A DNA stretch of 64,000 nucleotides from Branchiostoma floridae (GCF_000003815.2 NC_049993.1:6200706-6264705); one strand, 5' to 3'; shown: positions 48,801 to 60,031, numbered from the stretch's first letter. Program-made: numbers and translations. The notes: generated from the letters alone by a model not told the origin.

Positions 48801-51800
48801 GATAAGTCCCAGTCATTGTGACAAATGTAATTCATTTCTAACTCCAGAAAAACAGTGCAGTGAGACGTCTCTGAAGAAAGTGTTCTACACGAAAGTAAAG
48901 CATTTTGTGGTACTTTAAGTTTTGTGTTCATGTGTTGTTGTTGTTGTTTTGTTTAGGTGCTGGGAACTTTGGCTCAGTACTGAGTGGGACGTACCAGCTG
49001 GGGAGGAAGACCATAGAGGTGGCCGTCAAGACGCTGAAGACAGAACAAGTACCCAACGAGGAGGTAAGGCTACTATAGAACTGTCCTGTCCCTTCCAATT
49101 TTCCAATTCCTTCCAAGTGTCCAATTTTCCTCCATCTTAATTTTGACTAGAGCCTTTCTTTAAAAACCTTGAGTGTTTGAATGGACTGCATAGTACAAAG
49201 ATATTTAACAGAGAGACCTAAGAAGTGAAACGAACGCAAAAACAAACAGTGTCACTCGCCTGACTGTATGTGGCTTTCTTGCAGTCAATGATCTTGAAAT
49301 ACCACACATAAACACTGCTTGCATCAAGCAGCCTATGCAGATTCCTTCATATGGAGATTGAGTGTTGTTGATAATCAACATGAGTGTTGTTTACTAGTAT
49401 TCTTGATTACCTGTTGTTATTTACAGCCTGAGATTCTGAAGGAAGCCAACATGATGAAGGACCTTGACCACCCCCACATCGTGCGGATGATTGGCGTGTG
49501 CCACGGGGAGACCATCATGCTCGTGTTGGAGCTGGCTCCACTTGGGCCGCTCAACAAGTACCTGAAGAAGAACGCGTGAGTGTTGTCTGGATGGTTAGGA
49601 ACAGCACGGGCAGTGTCTGTCTTTATATCAATTTGTCAGGGACCTCTGCGGTAGTGCAATGTCTAATCCACTGCATGAAGTACTGTACACTTCTACTACT
49701 ACTAGCGCCTGTGCATACAGTATCTTGTTGTTGTTTGTCAAAATACATTGCATACAACTTAGATTCAGGGCTGTCTCCAGCTTTCATTTTTGTAGTCTCA
49801 CTCATTGTTTAGGAGCTCATCTTGTTAATTTGCTATGTTAAATCTGTCATTTCAAGCCTAGAAAAATAAATTTTCGTCAATTTGCGTCAAGTTTGGATTT
49901 TGGGGAGGGACTGATTGATTTTTCAACAAGCAAATTTAGGGGATGGAAAAGACGGGTCCTGGAGACAACCCTGCTTTAAGATGAACAATATGCATGAAAA
50001 CTATTTATTTATTTATTATGAAAGCCATAGATGACAGATAGATTACCATTTCATATGCAAACATGACCTTACATGCTAACATTCCAGTGATGTGCTATTT
50101 TTGTGTACATGCTGAAAAGGGTACTCTCCAAGCAGAGGTTAGGCTCCGGCTGTTTTTTAAACGTTTTTTAGTCGTTTTTATCAGGCTTTCTATTTTGTAT
50201 TTTAACTTCCTGTGTCAAAACCTGTGTTTGACTGGCGTACTTCAAGAAAAATGACAAAATAGAAAGCCCAATAAAAACGACTAAAAAAAACGTTAAAAAA
50301 ACAGCCGGAGCCTAACCTCTGCTTGGAGAGTAGAAAAGGGTGCAAGCTCAATTCTCTGTTGCCCGGTTCCGGTAGCTCTGTGCGTCCGGAGAGAATAGTG
50401 GACCTGATGACGCAGGTGGCTGAGGGGATGGCGTACTTGGAGAGTAAGAACTTTGTCCATCGTGACCTCGCTGCCCGTAACATCCTGCTGGTCAGCGAAC
50501 TCTTTGCCAAGATCTCCGACTTTGGCATGTCCAAGGCCCTTGGACTTGGAAGTGACTACTACAAGGTACATTCAGAACAGTCTTTGTCCTGTCTGATTGA
50601 ATAGATAGAAATTTCTGATAATCTTAATTGGAAATGTACACGCAATAGAAGCAAATCAATTCTTAACTGTCTTTAGGCAGACCTTTGCATCCCACATTTT
50701 CTTATGACTTTATTCAGATTGCAACAGACAATATGTCCTTAAGAGTAAAATAAGACCCTTTTAAAAAGTTTTATGCCCCTTTTTTTTATTTTAGAAAATT
50801 GATGTGAATGCTCCCCCCCCCCATGTTTACATTACACAATATCATATCTTTCATGATTGTATACAATGATGTCACTTTCAGACGGACACTGCCGGCAAGT
50901 GGCCTCTGAAGTGGTACGCCCCAGAGTGCATCTACTACTACAAGTTCAGCAGTAAAGCAGACGTGTGGAGCTATGGGGTGACACTGTGGGAGGCCTTTAG
51001 TAATGGCAGGAAGCCCTATGCTGTAAGTGCACAAGTCTGAATTGCAAAACTTATAAAATGACAAAAGGATTAAACATACCAGTTCTTTGTTAGAACAAGC
51101 AGTTTTTGCTGTTGTCTGTTGTTCATTGGGGACTTTTGTTTGCATCTTGTAACTGCTTGGTGAACTGCCTTAAGGTGGAGAGGTGGAGCACATCAGTTTG
51201 GTAAGATAAAGTACAAATTTTGTATGACCAAACTGATACAAATCTAGGTTTCATCCCATCACAGCAGGAATGGTCCATTCTCTTATCGATAAGTGTGATA
51301 GGTTTTGAATGTACCAGAAATATTGTTAACCTCAAACACTGCTGTGTAGGTTAAATAAAATCCGTTTGTGTTTTGTGCAGGGCATGAAGGGGCAGGACAT
51401 CCTGACATGGATCGAGAGTGACCGGCGTCTGGACCGCCCTCCCACCTGTTCCGAGGAGGTGTACGCTGTCATGAGGTCCTGCTGGCAGTACAAGTAAGGC
51501 CAGAACATTCCACTTTCATCTCATGGGGAGGTCATGTCATCACTGACATCTTGTACCGACTATAGTTTATTTCTTGGGTGTGTGTGGGGAGGGGGGTACT
51601 GAAGTGTGTGGTTTGACTGTAAACACAATAACTCAAATGGAAGAGGTTATTATATTTTACAGCTTCCTTTTAATTGGAACTTAGTTTCAAAGTACAAATT
51701 GCATGCCGAAGAATCATATGGGCTATGTTTTCTCATATTGCAGTAGATTGCTATCACTAGTTCACATTAATCCGTTGGGTAACCTAAATCTGTTGTTTTC

Positions 51801-52260
51801 AAAGACAGGGTATTTAGGGATGTGAATGGACACTGGTTTTGTATGCACTATTTTCAAAATATTGCAGTTTGAAACCACTGCTGACTGTCAACTATCCCTA
51901 TATACACTGTTTTCAAAACAATGAAAATAGGTAACCTTGCAGATAAAGGCAAACCAGCATTACAGAGGGACATGCATTTTACCTTTTTTGACCTTTCTTT
52001 GAAAAAATGAATTCTAAAAAAAGGTAAAACATCAATGATAATTATAAATTGTTTATTGATTGCAGTTCCATTAATCTCCAATGATCATGCAGAGATACAA
52101 AAACTTAAGGATTTCATTGCTTAATTTCATCTATCTATGTTCCAGAGCCAAAGATCGACCAACATTTGCGGAATTGTCAGCCACCATGAAGGACCTTCAG
52201 TACCAAGTACAGCAGGGTACCATACTGGCAGGGCTGGAGCCAGGGGAATCCAGCTTGTAA
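42838..52260 (+). CDS. SYK: SYK-family non-receptor tyrosine kinase (SH2-SH2-kinase), complete
   Basis: Exons: 42838-43245, 43706-43875, 44376-44514, 45192-45282, 45810-45991, (candidate cassette 46529-46588), 47837-47996, 48457-48615, 48957-49063, 49427-49575, 50376-50565, 50882-51022, 51381-51493, 52146-52260. Without the cassette the CDS is 2124 nt (707 aa plus TAA); human SYK is 635 aa. Domains: N-SH2 about residues 12-105, C-SH2 about 160-260, linker about 265-430, kinase about 435-690. The family couples ITAM-bearing receptors to downstream signalling by binding doubly phosphorylated ITAMs through both SH2 domains. The start ATG is in an exon whose acceptor ends at 42701. An out-of-frame ATG at 42833 overlaps it and may lower initiation. 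One gene here stands for the vertebrate SYK/ZAP70 pair; SYK is the better match ([16 protein letters not shown]). Confidence 0.94.
44567..44744. mobile_element. TA-flanked MITE, CAGTCAAACCTGT family
   Basis: Perfect inverted ends CAGTCAAACCTG/CAGGTTTGACTG flanked by TA (44565-44566, 44745-44746). The interior has two imperfect copies of a GGCCACCTGTC-x-TAGTGGCCA block. It lies in a SYK intron. Confidence 0.75.
44786..45139. mobile_element. hAT-type MITE in SYK intron (copy of 3499-3848)
   Basis: Starts CAGGCTTTTAGG and ends CCTGGCTAAAAG. The interior is the reverse complement of the DOT1L intronic copy, including GGGGGCATCCACCTTCCATG. Confidence 0.65.
45810..48615 (+). other. SYK: SYK interdomain B linker exons
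   Basis: Exons 45810-45991, 47837-47996 and 48457-48615 encode a Pro/Ser-rich linker longer than the vertebrate one. It contains PEPPLPQRP (possible SH3 ligand) and, in the last of the three exons, WESPYSD at about 48530-48550. The latter corresponds to the ESPYADPEE region of vertebrate SYK whose tyrosines recruit PLC-gamma and Vav; one tyrosine is kept in that segment here, with another upstream in NWVYKKD. Confidence 0.8.
46529..46588 (+). other. SYK: Candidate SYK cassette exon in the linker (20 codons)
   Basis: A TCTGGTTTGCTCCTTCAG acceptor (ending 46528) and a GT donor (AATCAT/GTAGGA, 46589) bound 60 nt that are open in the required phase 0 and encode a basic segment ([10 protein letters not shown]...). 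Flanking exons meet in phase 0 with or without it, so it can be skipped without a frameshift. No transcript evidence is available; the donor is only moderate. Confidence 0.4.
48457..52260 (+). other. SYK: SYK tyrosine kinase domain exons
   Basis: The glycine loop GAGNFGSV begins at the junction of exons 48457-48615 and 48957-49063, followed by VAVKTL (ATP-binding lysine). Exon 49427-49575 encodes the alphaC helix with its Glu (EILKEANMM) and the hinge region. Exon 50376-50565 has the catalytic loop HRDLAARN, the DFG motif and the activation-loop tandem tyrosines SDYYK. Exon 50882-51022 has [12 protein letters not shown] and [13 protein letters not shown]. All catalytic residues are intact. 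The C-terminal tail is about 20 residues longer than I would expect for vertebrate SYK. Confidence 0.93.
50122..50332. mobile_element. Foldback MITE with perfect 8-bp target duplication
   Basis: Arms begin TACTCTCCAAGCAGAGGTTA and continue as inverted repeats over about 80 nt (one internal GGCTCCGGCTG/CAGCCGGAGCC block). GAAAAGGG flanks both ends (50114-50121, 50333-50340). The element inserted 43 nt before the acceptor of SYK exon 50376-50565. Confidence 0.9.
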
Positions 52261-55070
52261 CCAATCAGCACACAGCAACACCACCAAAGAGCCAATCAGG
52301 TGCCACCAAAGATGCAGTGTCCAATCAGGGATGATCAGGTTCAGAGAACAATCATATGGCCAATGAGGATGAAAGGTTCTCAACCAATCAGAATTGTTAG
52401 GGAAAACAAAGGTTGGGCATATCGCTATCCGATGCAGTGCTGATACAAGAGACACTGAATGTAAATATATTAAACTAACAATCAATTGATTGTAAAAATG
52501 GTAGAAATACTGGATATTCAGATGTTATTTTTAACATTTTTGTTATTCCTGCATACATAGATTTAATGTCACTATATATGTTCTAGACAGACGGATGGGT
52601 ACTGTCATTTTGCCCTCGTAAAATTTGAGTATTGCCATGATCCATATACCAAAAGTAGCTGGGCATGGGCATACTGTATTTGCATACTGTCAGCATTGTT
52701 CCTGCTCTTATTGCCTAGATGCTGCTTGAGTGTAGTTACCAATCATTTTATGCAATGTAGATTTTAAAGGAGTACAATGCTGAAAATATCATGTTTGAGG
52801 GAAAATGATTGAGTGTGTCTAGAAGTTTCATGTAAAAATTAGTGCCTTCTAATCTAAGATGTCACTGTCAAATAAAGAATGTAATTGGACCATTATGCAG
52901 GGTAGTCAGTATTGGTAATTAGGGATAAAGCACAGGGTAATATTACCTTTGTACAGAATAACTGATAGAGGTGGCCACTGTAAATATCACTATATGAATT
53001 GACATTTAAGGAAGCACCTTTCACTTTGTTATAGCAATGGAAAAATCTTATCTCCCTTCCTTATAGGCAATAGTGGGGTAAAGCTGGGCATCCATCTCGT
53101 AGGACCATTCTTCATTTTCTCATGCAAACATGTGATTTGTCTGATCAAGGACATTATCGAAGCCTTGGTCTGATGTAATAGAATGGGTCAAAAGCAGATG
53201 GTAAATTAGCTGCTGTTCATGGGGCATTACCAAATCAGTTTTTTACACAATCATGACAATACATTCTTCCGTTGACGTTCTTTTTTTTGTGTAAAGGTTT
53301 GCAGTAAGTAGGGCCAAAAAAGTAAGTTTTTTCATGATGGATTTAAAGTTGGAAGTTGGAAGTTAAAGCTCCAATTGTGTTGTCCTGTACCAATACAAAT
53401 GAGTTGTAATGGTAAATTGTGGGGTATCGACACAGCAGGGCTCTAGCCAGCTCAATTTTTTTTTCCGTCAGCCAATTCCCATTGTTGCAAAAACACTATT
53501 CCTGGAGTTAGAGAGACTGAACTGATACCTTGAAAAAAGGGTTTTAATGAGATTATCGTATGCAAAAGGGCGCCAACACACATTGTCAACAATCATAACA
53601 ATAGCAAAACAAACAGTGTGTGGCTTTTACGGCCGTGGGCGGCGTCCCCAAGCCGCCTGTAGCTTCCACCAAGGAGCTTTTATCATATTTTTGTCCGTCA
53701 AGGTTGACGGATTGGTTTAAAAAATTTTCCGTCACATACAGCAAATTTCCGTCAATTGACGGAAAAACAGATGCTGGCTAGAGCCCTGCGACACAGTTAC
53801 CCAGGTCTTAAAGATTCTGGGGCCCTTAATATCAGCCTAGCTCTATGGTCTCCTTTGGGTTCTCTGCAACTACCTATATTGCCATCAATCATGTATGTGG
53901 ATATTTTGTTTTATTATGTGAACATATGACATTCTTTATATGTGTGCCTGAAAATATAGTGTGTCAACATTGGGAAAGGTTTTATATCATATCTGAGAGG
54001 GGACACTGTATGGCTGCAGCTGACTAGATACTAGACGTTGTCCCAGATTTTTCTCTGAATATATTTTGAAGTAGTAAAAATGATAATGATTATGTAGCAG
54101 TTGGTACTATAGATGATGAAAATTGTATTTTATACCGCAACCTTAGAGGGGAACTTTGGATGTCTAGGTTTATCATGAAATTTGGCTAAAATGAAATGAT
54201 GGCAATCTTATGTGGCAGCAAAATTGAATTTGGTTAATAAAGTATTTTCATTTGTGCTAAATCAGAGTAGGATTTTTTATTAAAATTTTGCACTAGATGC
54301 AGAAACATGTTGATGATATTTGTATTACTTTAAAAAAGATGTATTGTTAACTTTATTTTTGGTCCCTATCCTCTCTTTACATTCAGCAGATTTTGGGAAA
54401 CCCCTGTGATGACTTGTAACCAATTTCATAACTACAACTGAAAGATATGGGAAATTGAAAAGGAACAATGCATAGCCCACAATATCTTTCATTCAAACAT
54501 GAAAAGGGTTATTTTTGAATAGAAAAAGTACCAAGAATTTTGTATGATCACCTATTCTACGAATAATGAAGTGGTTGATATATGAAACCCTGTGGATAAA
54601 TGTTCATAGAGGTACACAGACGTGATTGTCTACAGGTTGCAAAGGTTAATGTATTAATGACTGTAATTACTTTCATTCATTTGACATTTCCAGTTGATAT
54701 ACAATCTGCTTTGTAAGACAAGCCCATTGGTTATGGACCATGTATTTATTCCATCTTAGTCAGGGACATATCTGAAACTCATCTTCTGTTTGTTATTGAA
54801 TTATGAAGTAAAGAAGCAGGTGGTCAAGCTGTACCATTTTCAAATGCATACATTGTTTTCAGTAAATAGCTGAGAATTTCTACCTGTGGATAGAATGGAA
54901 GTGATGATGTATGGACAAGGTGATAGTAAGTGACAGGAAAATAGTTGTATCTATAGTCTTGTACACTTCCTGAATTTTGTGCCTTCTGAATTCTTTCGAA
55001 ATAAATATTTCATGTATTTTATGAGCATTTGTTACAACTACCAAATAAATTGTAAGGGTACATGTACTTG
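52261..55070 (+). other. SYK: SYK 3' UTR / downstream flank
   Basis: Immediately after the stop, CCAATCAG or close variants recur about five times (52261-52400). AATAAA hexamers at 52871, 54236, 55000 and 55044 suggest several possible polyadenylation sites. A hAT-type MITE lies at 53436-53788. No other coding sequence is seen in this 2.8 kb. Confidence 0.45.
53436..53788. mobile_element. hAT-type MITE with perfect 8-bp target duplication
   Basis: Same ends as the copy at 14184-14521 but opposite interior orientation. CGACACAG is duplicated at 53428-53435 and 53789-53796. It lies in the SYK 3' flank. Confidence 0.9.
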
Positions 55071-55239
55071 TTTCGCATTTTTATTTCACCCTGCTGCTGT
55101 GCTACTGCTGCATGTACCTCTAACTGCATGGAATCAGTAATGTTGTATCTTCCACTGTTATATTCATAATCATATGGGATGTAGCTATGTCAACACTCAC
55201 AACACGAGAAAAATATCATATCCCTTGTCCTGAAAACTC

Positions 55240-55455
55240 TTTGCACACAAACACACCTGTCCCTGGTGTTGAAAACTACCCTTCCCACACAGGTAAACAC
55301 ACCTGTCCCTGGTGCTGAACACCACAGATACTCAGGTAAACACACCTGTCCCTGGTGCTGAACACCACGGATACTCAGGTAAACACATCTGTCCCTGGTG
55401 CTGAACGCCGTCCACACACAGTACAGCTAAACATGCCTGTCCCTGGTGCTGAACA
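55240..55455 (+). repeat. 43-bp minisatellite, about five units
   Basis: Units of CACACCTGTCCCTGGTGCTG followed by AACACCAC-x-GATACTCAGGTAAA; clear 43-bp spacing at 55295, 55338 and 55381. Several units contain CAG/GTAAAC, a good splice-donor match on the plus strand. No parent exon is evident. Confidence 0.85.
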
Positions 55456-55545
55456 ATATACCCACACACAAACGAGAAAAGACAAGAGCTAGTTACTAAT
55501 AATCAATAGAAGTTTAACCATCTTCAACAATCTATTATCATAATA

Positions 55546-56658
55546 CCGGTGTGACAGCGATCTCGCNNNNNNNNNNNNNNNNNNNNNNNNNNNNNNNNNN
55601 NNNNNNNNNNNNNNNNNNNNNNNNNNNNNNNNNNNNNNNNNNNNNNNNNNNNNNNNNNNNNNNNNNNNNNNNNNNNNNNNNNNNNNNNNNNNNNNNNNNN
55701 NNNNNNNNNNNNNNNNNNNNNNNNNNNNNNNNNNNNNNNNNNNNNNNNNNNNNNNNNNNNNNNNNNNNNNNNNNNNNNNNNNNNNNNNNNNNNNNNNNNN
55801 NNNNNNNNNNNNNNNNNNNNNNNNNNNNNNNNNNNNNNNNNNNNNNNNNNNNNNNNNNNNNNNNNNNNNNNNNNNNNNNNNNNNNNNNNNNNNNNNNNNN
55901 NNNNNNNNNNNNNNNNNNNNNNNNNNNNNNNNNNNNNNNNNNNNNNNNNNNNNNNNNNNNNNNNNNNNNNNNNNNNNNNNNNNNNNNNNNNNNNNNNNNN
56001 NNNNNNNNNNNNNNNNNNNNNNNNNNNNNNNNNNNNNNNNNNNNNNNNNNNNNNNNNNNNNNNNNNNNNNNNNNNNNNNNNNNNNNNCATACTAAAAAAA
56101 CAGTCATGTTGGAGGTGAAGATATCCCTTGGCCAGGTGCATATACCAAAATGTGCGTTATTCTAATTAATACCTAATATTTGCATAATCAATAAAGACAT
56201 TACATAGTTCTTTTGTGGTCACTTCATGGTAGAGACTTCATATTGGAAAAATATACGTTGCTTAAGGACAGGTGAATACAATGAAATACATCTTATGTGA
56301 AGACTCAGGTATATGCAATAATGGGAATACAAAGGACCCAACCCTCCTTGTCTGAAACAAGTTCAACTATCTTATTACCATGTAATTACGTTAATATTGA
56401 TACTATGAATGCAGTTATGTATCAAACTCGTGTACTTATATCATTCTGAAACTGCATTTTGTGATTTATACCAATCAACTTCTAAAATGTCATGTAAACC
56501 CGTTTTTTTTGGGGGGGGGGCGAAATCGCTAAAGGGGGGCGAGGTAGGGGGGCGAGATCACTAGCCGGGGAGGGCGAGATCGCTAGTGATTTCGCCCCGG
56601 GGGGGGCGAGATCGCTAGTGATTTTGCCCCCGGGGGGGCGAGATCGCTGTCACACCGG
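55546..56658. mobile_element. TIR element containing an assembly gap
   Basis: The left end CCGGTGTGACAGCGATCTCG and the right end CGAGATCGCTGTCACACCGG are exact inverted repeats, flanked by TA on each side. Between them are 521 N (55567-56087), unique AT-rich sequence, and a G-rich array of GGGGGCGAGATCGCTAGTGA-type units at 56505-56645. True length is unknown. Confidence 0.75.
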
Positions 56659-57444
56659 TACGTTTACGACGATTTCTCTAGCCATACTGATTTGACAAAT
56701 TGTCAACGCATCATTTTCTCCAGTTACATGTTGCTATTATAGGTTACCCTTGCCACTTCTTCTATGTAACTTTTCTGCCACTCTTGTCCTGCTAAAAGCG
56801 CAATATTGTAATTGTAACACGCCGCGGAATTACACGGCGAACGGGCGCGTGGTTGGGAGGGGGTAAGAATACCGGCCGGAAGAAACACGGCACAATTAAC
56901 TGCCGCTATGTACCTTTATACATCCTCTGATGTTCCTTCCTTTTCTGTTAGTAAATGCATAAAACATAAACCTGCATGAGCATACAAAATGTCATGAGAA
57001 AACGGACCTATACTGTCAAGAATTTTCATTTAACTTCTGTCCGTCACAACCGCTATGACGTAACACTTCACTGCTAGCGTAGATATAAAAATGGCGGGAA
57101 AATGGCTGCGTACGTTCAATTTTGCCCATTCAGTCGTAGATCCGGGCTATTATGCAACGGTTCTTCACACTTTTACATGACTTGTAGGTCACCAACAGAA
57201 ATTCAAGATTGTTGTTGAATCATGTTCGTCTTGTGCCGTGAGCATGTGTAATTATGATCTACAAATCTGGCAATGAATGTGACAGTGTGTTCGTCCCACG
57301 ACGAGCTGCCTACCCCGAAAAAGACACTGAAAACTTTTGGCCTTGTTGTCTTCGAATGCATTGTTATCGATGCTTTGTAAATGATGTATTGGACACCTAG
57401 ATGTCTGAAGTGTGCACACCTCAGAAATAACTATTGTTGCATGT

Positions 57445-58190
57445 ATATACCTCGCATGTTGCGAGGTATATCCAAGGACCGTGGATTGATGAACTCCACA
57501 GCTGTGGAGTTCATCACTATGTTGATGAAATCCACAGCTGTGGATTTCATCGGTAGAATGATGATGAACTCCACAGCTGTGGATTTCATCGATATGTAGT
57601 GATGAAATCCACGGGCATTCCGCCGCTAATACTGACATTTGGCTGTGGACTTCATCAGTATGTAGTGATGAAATCCACGGGCATTTCGCCGCTAATACTG
57701 ACATTTGGCTGTGGACTTCATCAGTATGTAATGATGAAATCCACGGGCATTCCGCCGCTAATACTGACATTTGGCTGTGGACTTCATCAGTATGTAGTGA
57801 TGAAATCCACGGGCATTCTGTCGCTAATACTGATATTTGGCTGTGGACTTCATCAGTATGTAGTGATGAAATCCACGGGCATTCCGCCGCTAATACTGAC
57901 ATTTGGCTGTGGACTTCATCAGTATGTAGTGATGAAATCCACGGGCATTCTGTCGCTAATACTGATATTTGGCTGTGGACTTCATCAGTATGTAGTGATG
58001 AAATCCACGGGCATTCTGTCGCTAATACTGACATTTGGCTGTGGACTTCATCTGTATGTAGTGATGAAATCCACGGGCATTCTGCCACTAATATTGACAT
58101 TTGGTTGGCTGTGGATTTCATCAATATGATAGGGGTGAAATCCACGGGCATTCCGTCGCTAATACTGACATTTGGCTGTGGATAGTAAAA
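57445..58190. repeat. Hairpin island: palindromes plus 66-bp stem-loop minisatellite
   Basis: A hairpin with 12-bp arms and a 3-nt loop (57445-57471), then three 28-bp palindromes of type GATGAAATCCAC-AG-CTGTGG-x (57488-57515, 57524-57551, 57563-57590). Eight 66-bp units follow from 57601 to about 58134, and then a partial ninth. Every unit contains GATGAAATCCAC near its start and GTGGACTTCATC near its end, so each can form its own stem-loop with a loop of about 32 nt. Open frames on both strands result from the 66-bp period. Confidence 0.9.
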
Positions 58191-60000
58191 CGCCCTTTCA
58201 CTAATACTTTTACACAGAGTAATCTATTTTAGCTGATTTATGTCAATCGATTGTGTGATACAATATTAATACAGATACCATTTGTAACAATTTGAATTGA
58301 TTGACTATACAGAGCTAGAAGTACGAAAATGTTACTTTGAAAGTGATTTGCACAAAGCTAGAATGGCTTTATTGGATCGTGGAGTATATTATTGACAATA
58401 CTAGTAAACACAACAGACAGAGCCTCCAACAGACTCTAACCAGAACAACACAATGTCATGTAAAATATTTCTGGTACATTTCTAAGTTAAGCTGGATTCA
58501 AAAGACAAACACCTTTACTTTGTGCATCATATATTTTAGTCGCATGTTTGTGACTAGTGACCTTCTGTTTAATGATCGACGTGCAGTCTAATAACTGTTA
58601 TCAGACTGCACGTCGATTAGCAAATGAAATGCAACCCCTTTATACTCTTGTAGACAATTAGAACCTGGGCCAAAATACAATTGTAAGTCATAATCGTAAA
58701 CCCTTACCACCCAAGCCACAAAGCACAACATTGGGAAGCAGTGCAGTTCTGATGTATACAGTCTGCTGGTTTAGTATTGTTTGTGATTGAGTGAAGAACA
58801 AAAGAGCATAATAAGCAATTGGCCTTCTCTGGCTGGGAAAGTTGTCTTGCTAAAGCAAGAAGCTTTTATCAATCTTGATAAAAGCTCCTTATGCTAAGGG
58901 ACCAAGAACCCGATTTCCACCTCATACAAGGCACACATTCGTAACTTCTTTTCATTTGTAGATGAAACACAATTAGAACAAACAAGTAGCGTAAGAGGAA
59001 AGTTACATGGCTGGAATAAATGTGTAAACATTACAAAGTTTGGACATGACTTTACAGGCGGTCTCACAGCGCCACCTATCTACACTAGTTGGTATTGCAA
59101 CATGTCCTTCAAGTCGTACACAGTGAGATACTGTGCTGGCCGGATGTTTGCGGGCATTTTTAGCATCTTTCTTGAGAGAGTCAATACACTCCAAGCAACT
59201 CTGATTTGCAGGGAGTAAGTGCGTCTTTATTCATTAGAATATTTCTTTTATATGTCTTTCTTTTCTTTTGTATTCAAAGACGAATTTTGTACATAAAGAT
59301 GTATTTCTTGTTTGTTGAAGAATGAGGATCTAGGAACAAGAAAGTTTTGTGTATCCTTTAGGCTGGTGTATCTTTAAGAAGAAAAGCGCCGTTAAACGGC
59401 TGAAATCATCATTGCAGGTAAACCCGCATCCACAGGAAGGTTTTCTTTGTAACAGGGTAAATAACTAACCTCAAGAAGGTTTTCAACCTCCTTGCTAACC
59501 TTAAGTTTAATTGGACATCAAACGCTGGTCAACTATAATTATGCCATGGTTAGATTGATATAGTGGAAGATTCATACCACCACACCCATACCCCGCGTCC
59601 CAAACAGGTGATGGAGGGATAAGGAGTGCGGAAAGTCTCCATCCCTGAGCAGAGAGCGAGGCGAGTACTTTTCCCAAGCCATAAGAAATTAGAGAGGATG
59701 GTTGGGTGTTTAGGGTAAAGATACCTTCTTCTTTATATCTCAACACCCTCATACCATTCCTACTGTCCCTAATTGACCCGACTTTAATTTTCGCCTGTTT
59801 CTGCCAACCACCTTTTTATCTTCCTCCCCAAAGTCAAACTGTGCGCCTTTTTTGTGATAATATCTTTCCCTTTTATACCCCTGCACTCATTAGCATACGT
59901 GTACATTTGCATAACTCCTCTGATTGGTTACCCTCCAAAATTGAGTTAACTAACCACCTGTCTGTGGCGCGCGGGGACAGGTGTGACGCTGTGAATAGTA
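58190..60000. other. No gene seen
   Basis: AT-rich. It contains a near-perfect inverted repeat at about 58575-58620 (arms ATCGACGTGCAGTCT/AGACTGCACGTCGAT) and a GATAAAAGCTCCTT hairpin at 58860-58895. Confidence 0.5.
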
Positions 60001-60031
60001 CACAAAGATTATTCTGTCTCTTTGCATGCAG

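Noticed and set aside
55524-56165. Open frames of about 200 codons
   Set aside because: They consist almost entirely of N from the assembly gap.
57085-57180. Promoter and first coding exon (GATATAAAA followed by ATGGCGGGAAAATGGCTGCG)
   Set aside because: The frame is only about 29 codons and no donor or second exon could be tied to it; mentioned only as possible context for the 60-kb open frame.
57252-58151. 299-codon open frame on the minus strand and 176-codon frame on the plus strand over the same region
   Set aside because: Both follow from a 66-bp repeat unit (a multiple of three without stops). They lack splice or start context and are simple translations of the hairpin array.
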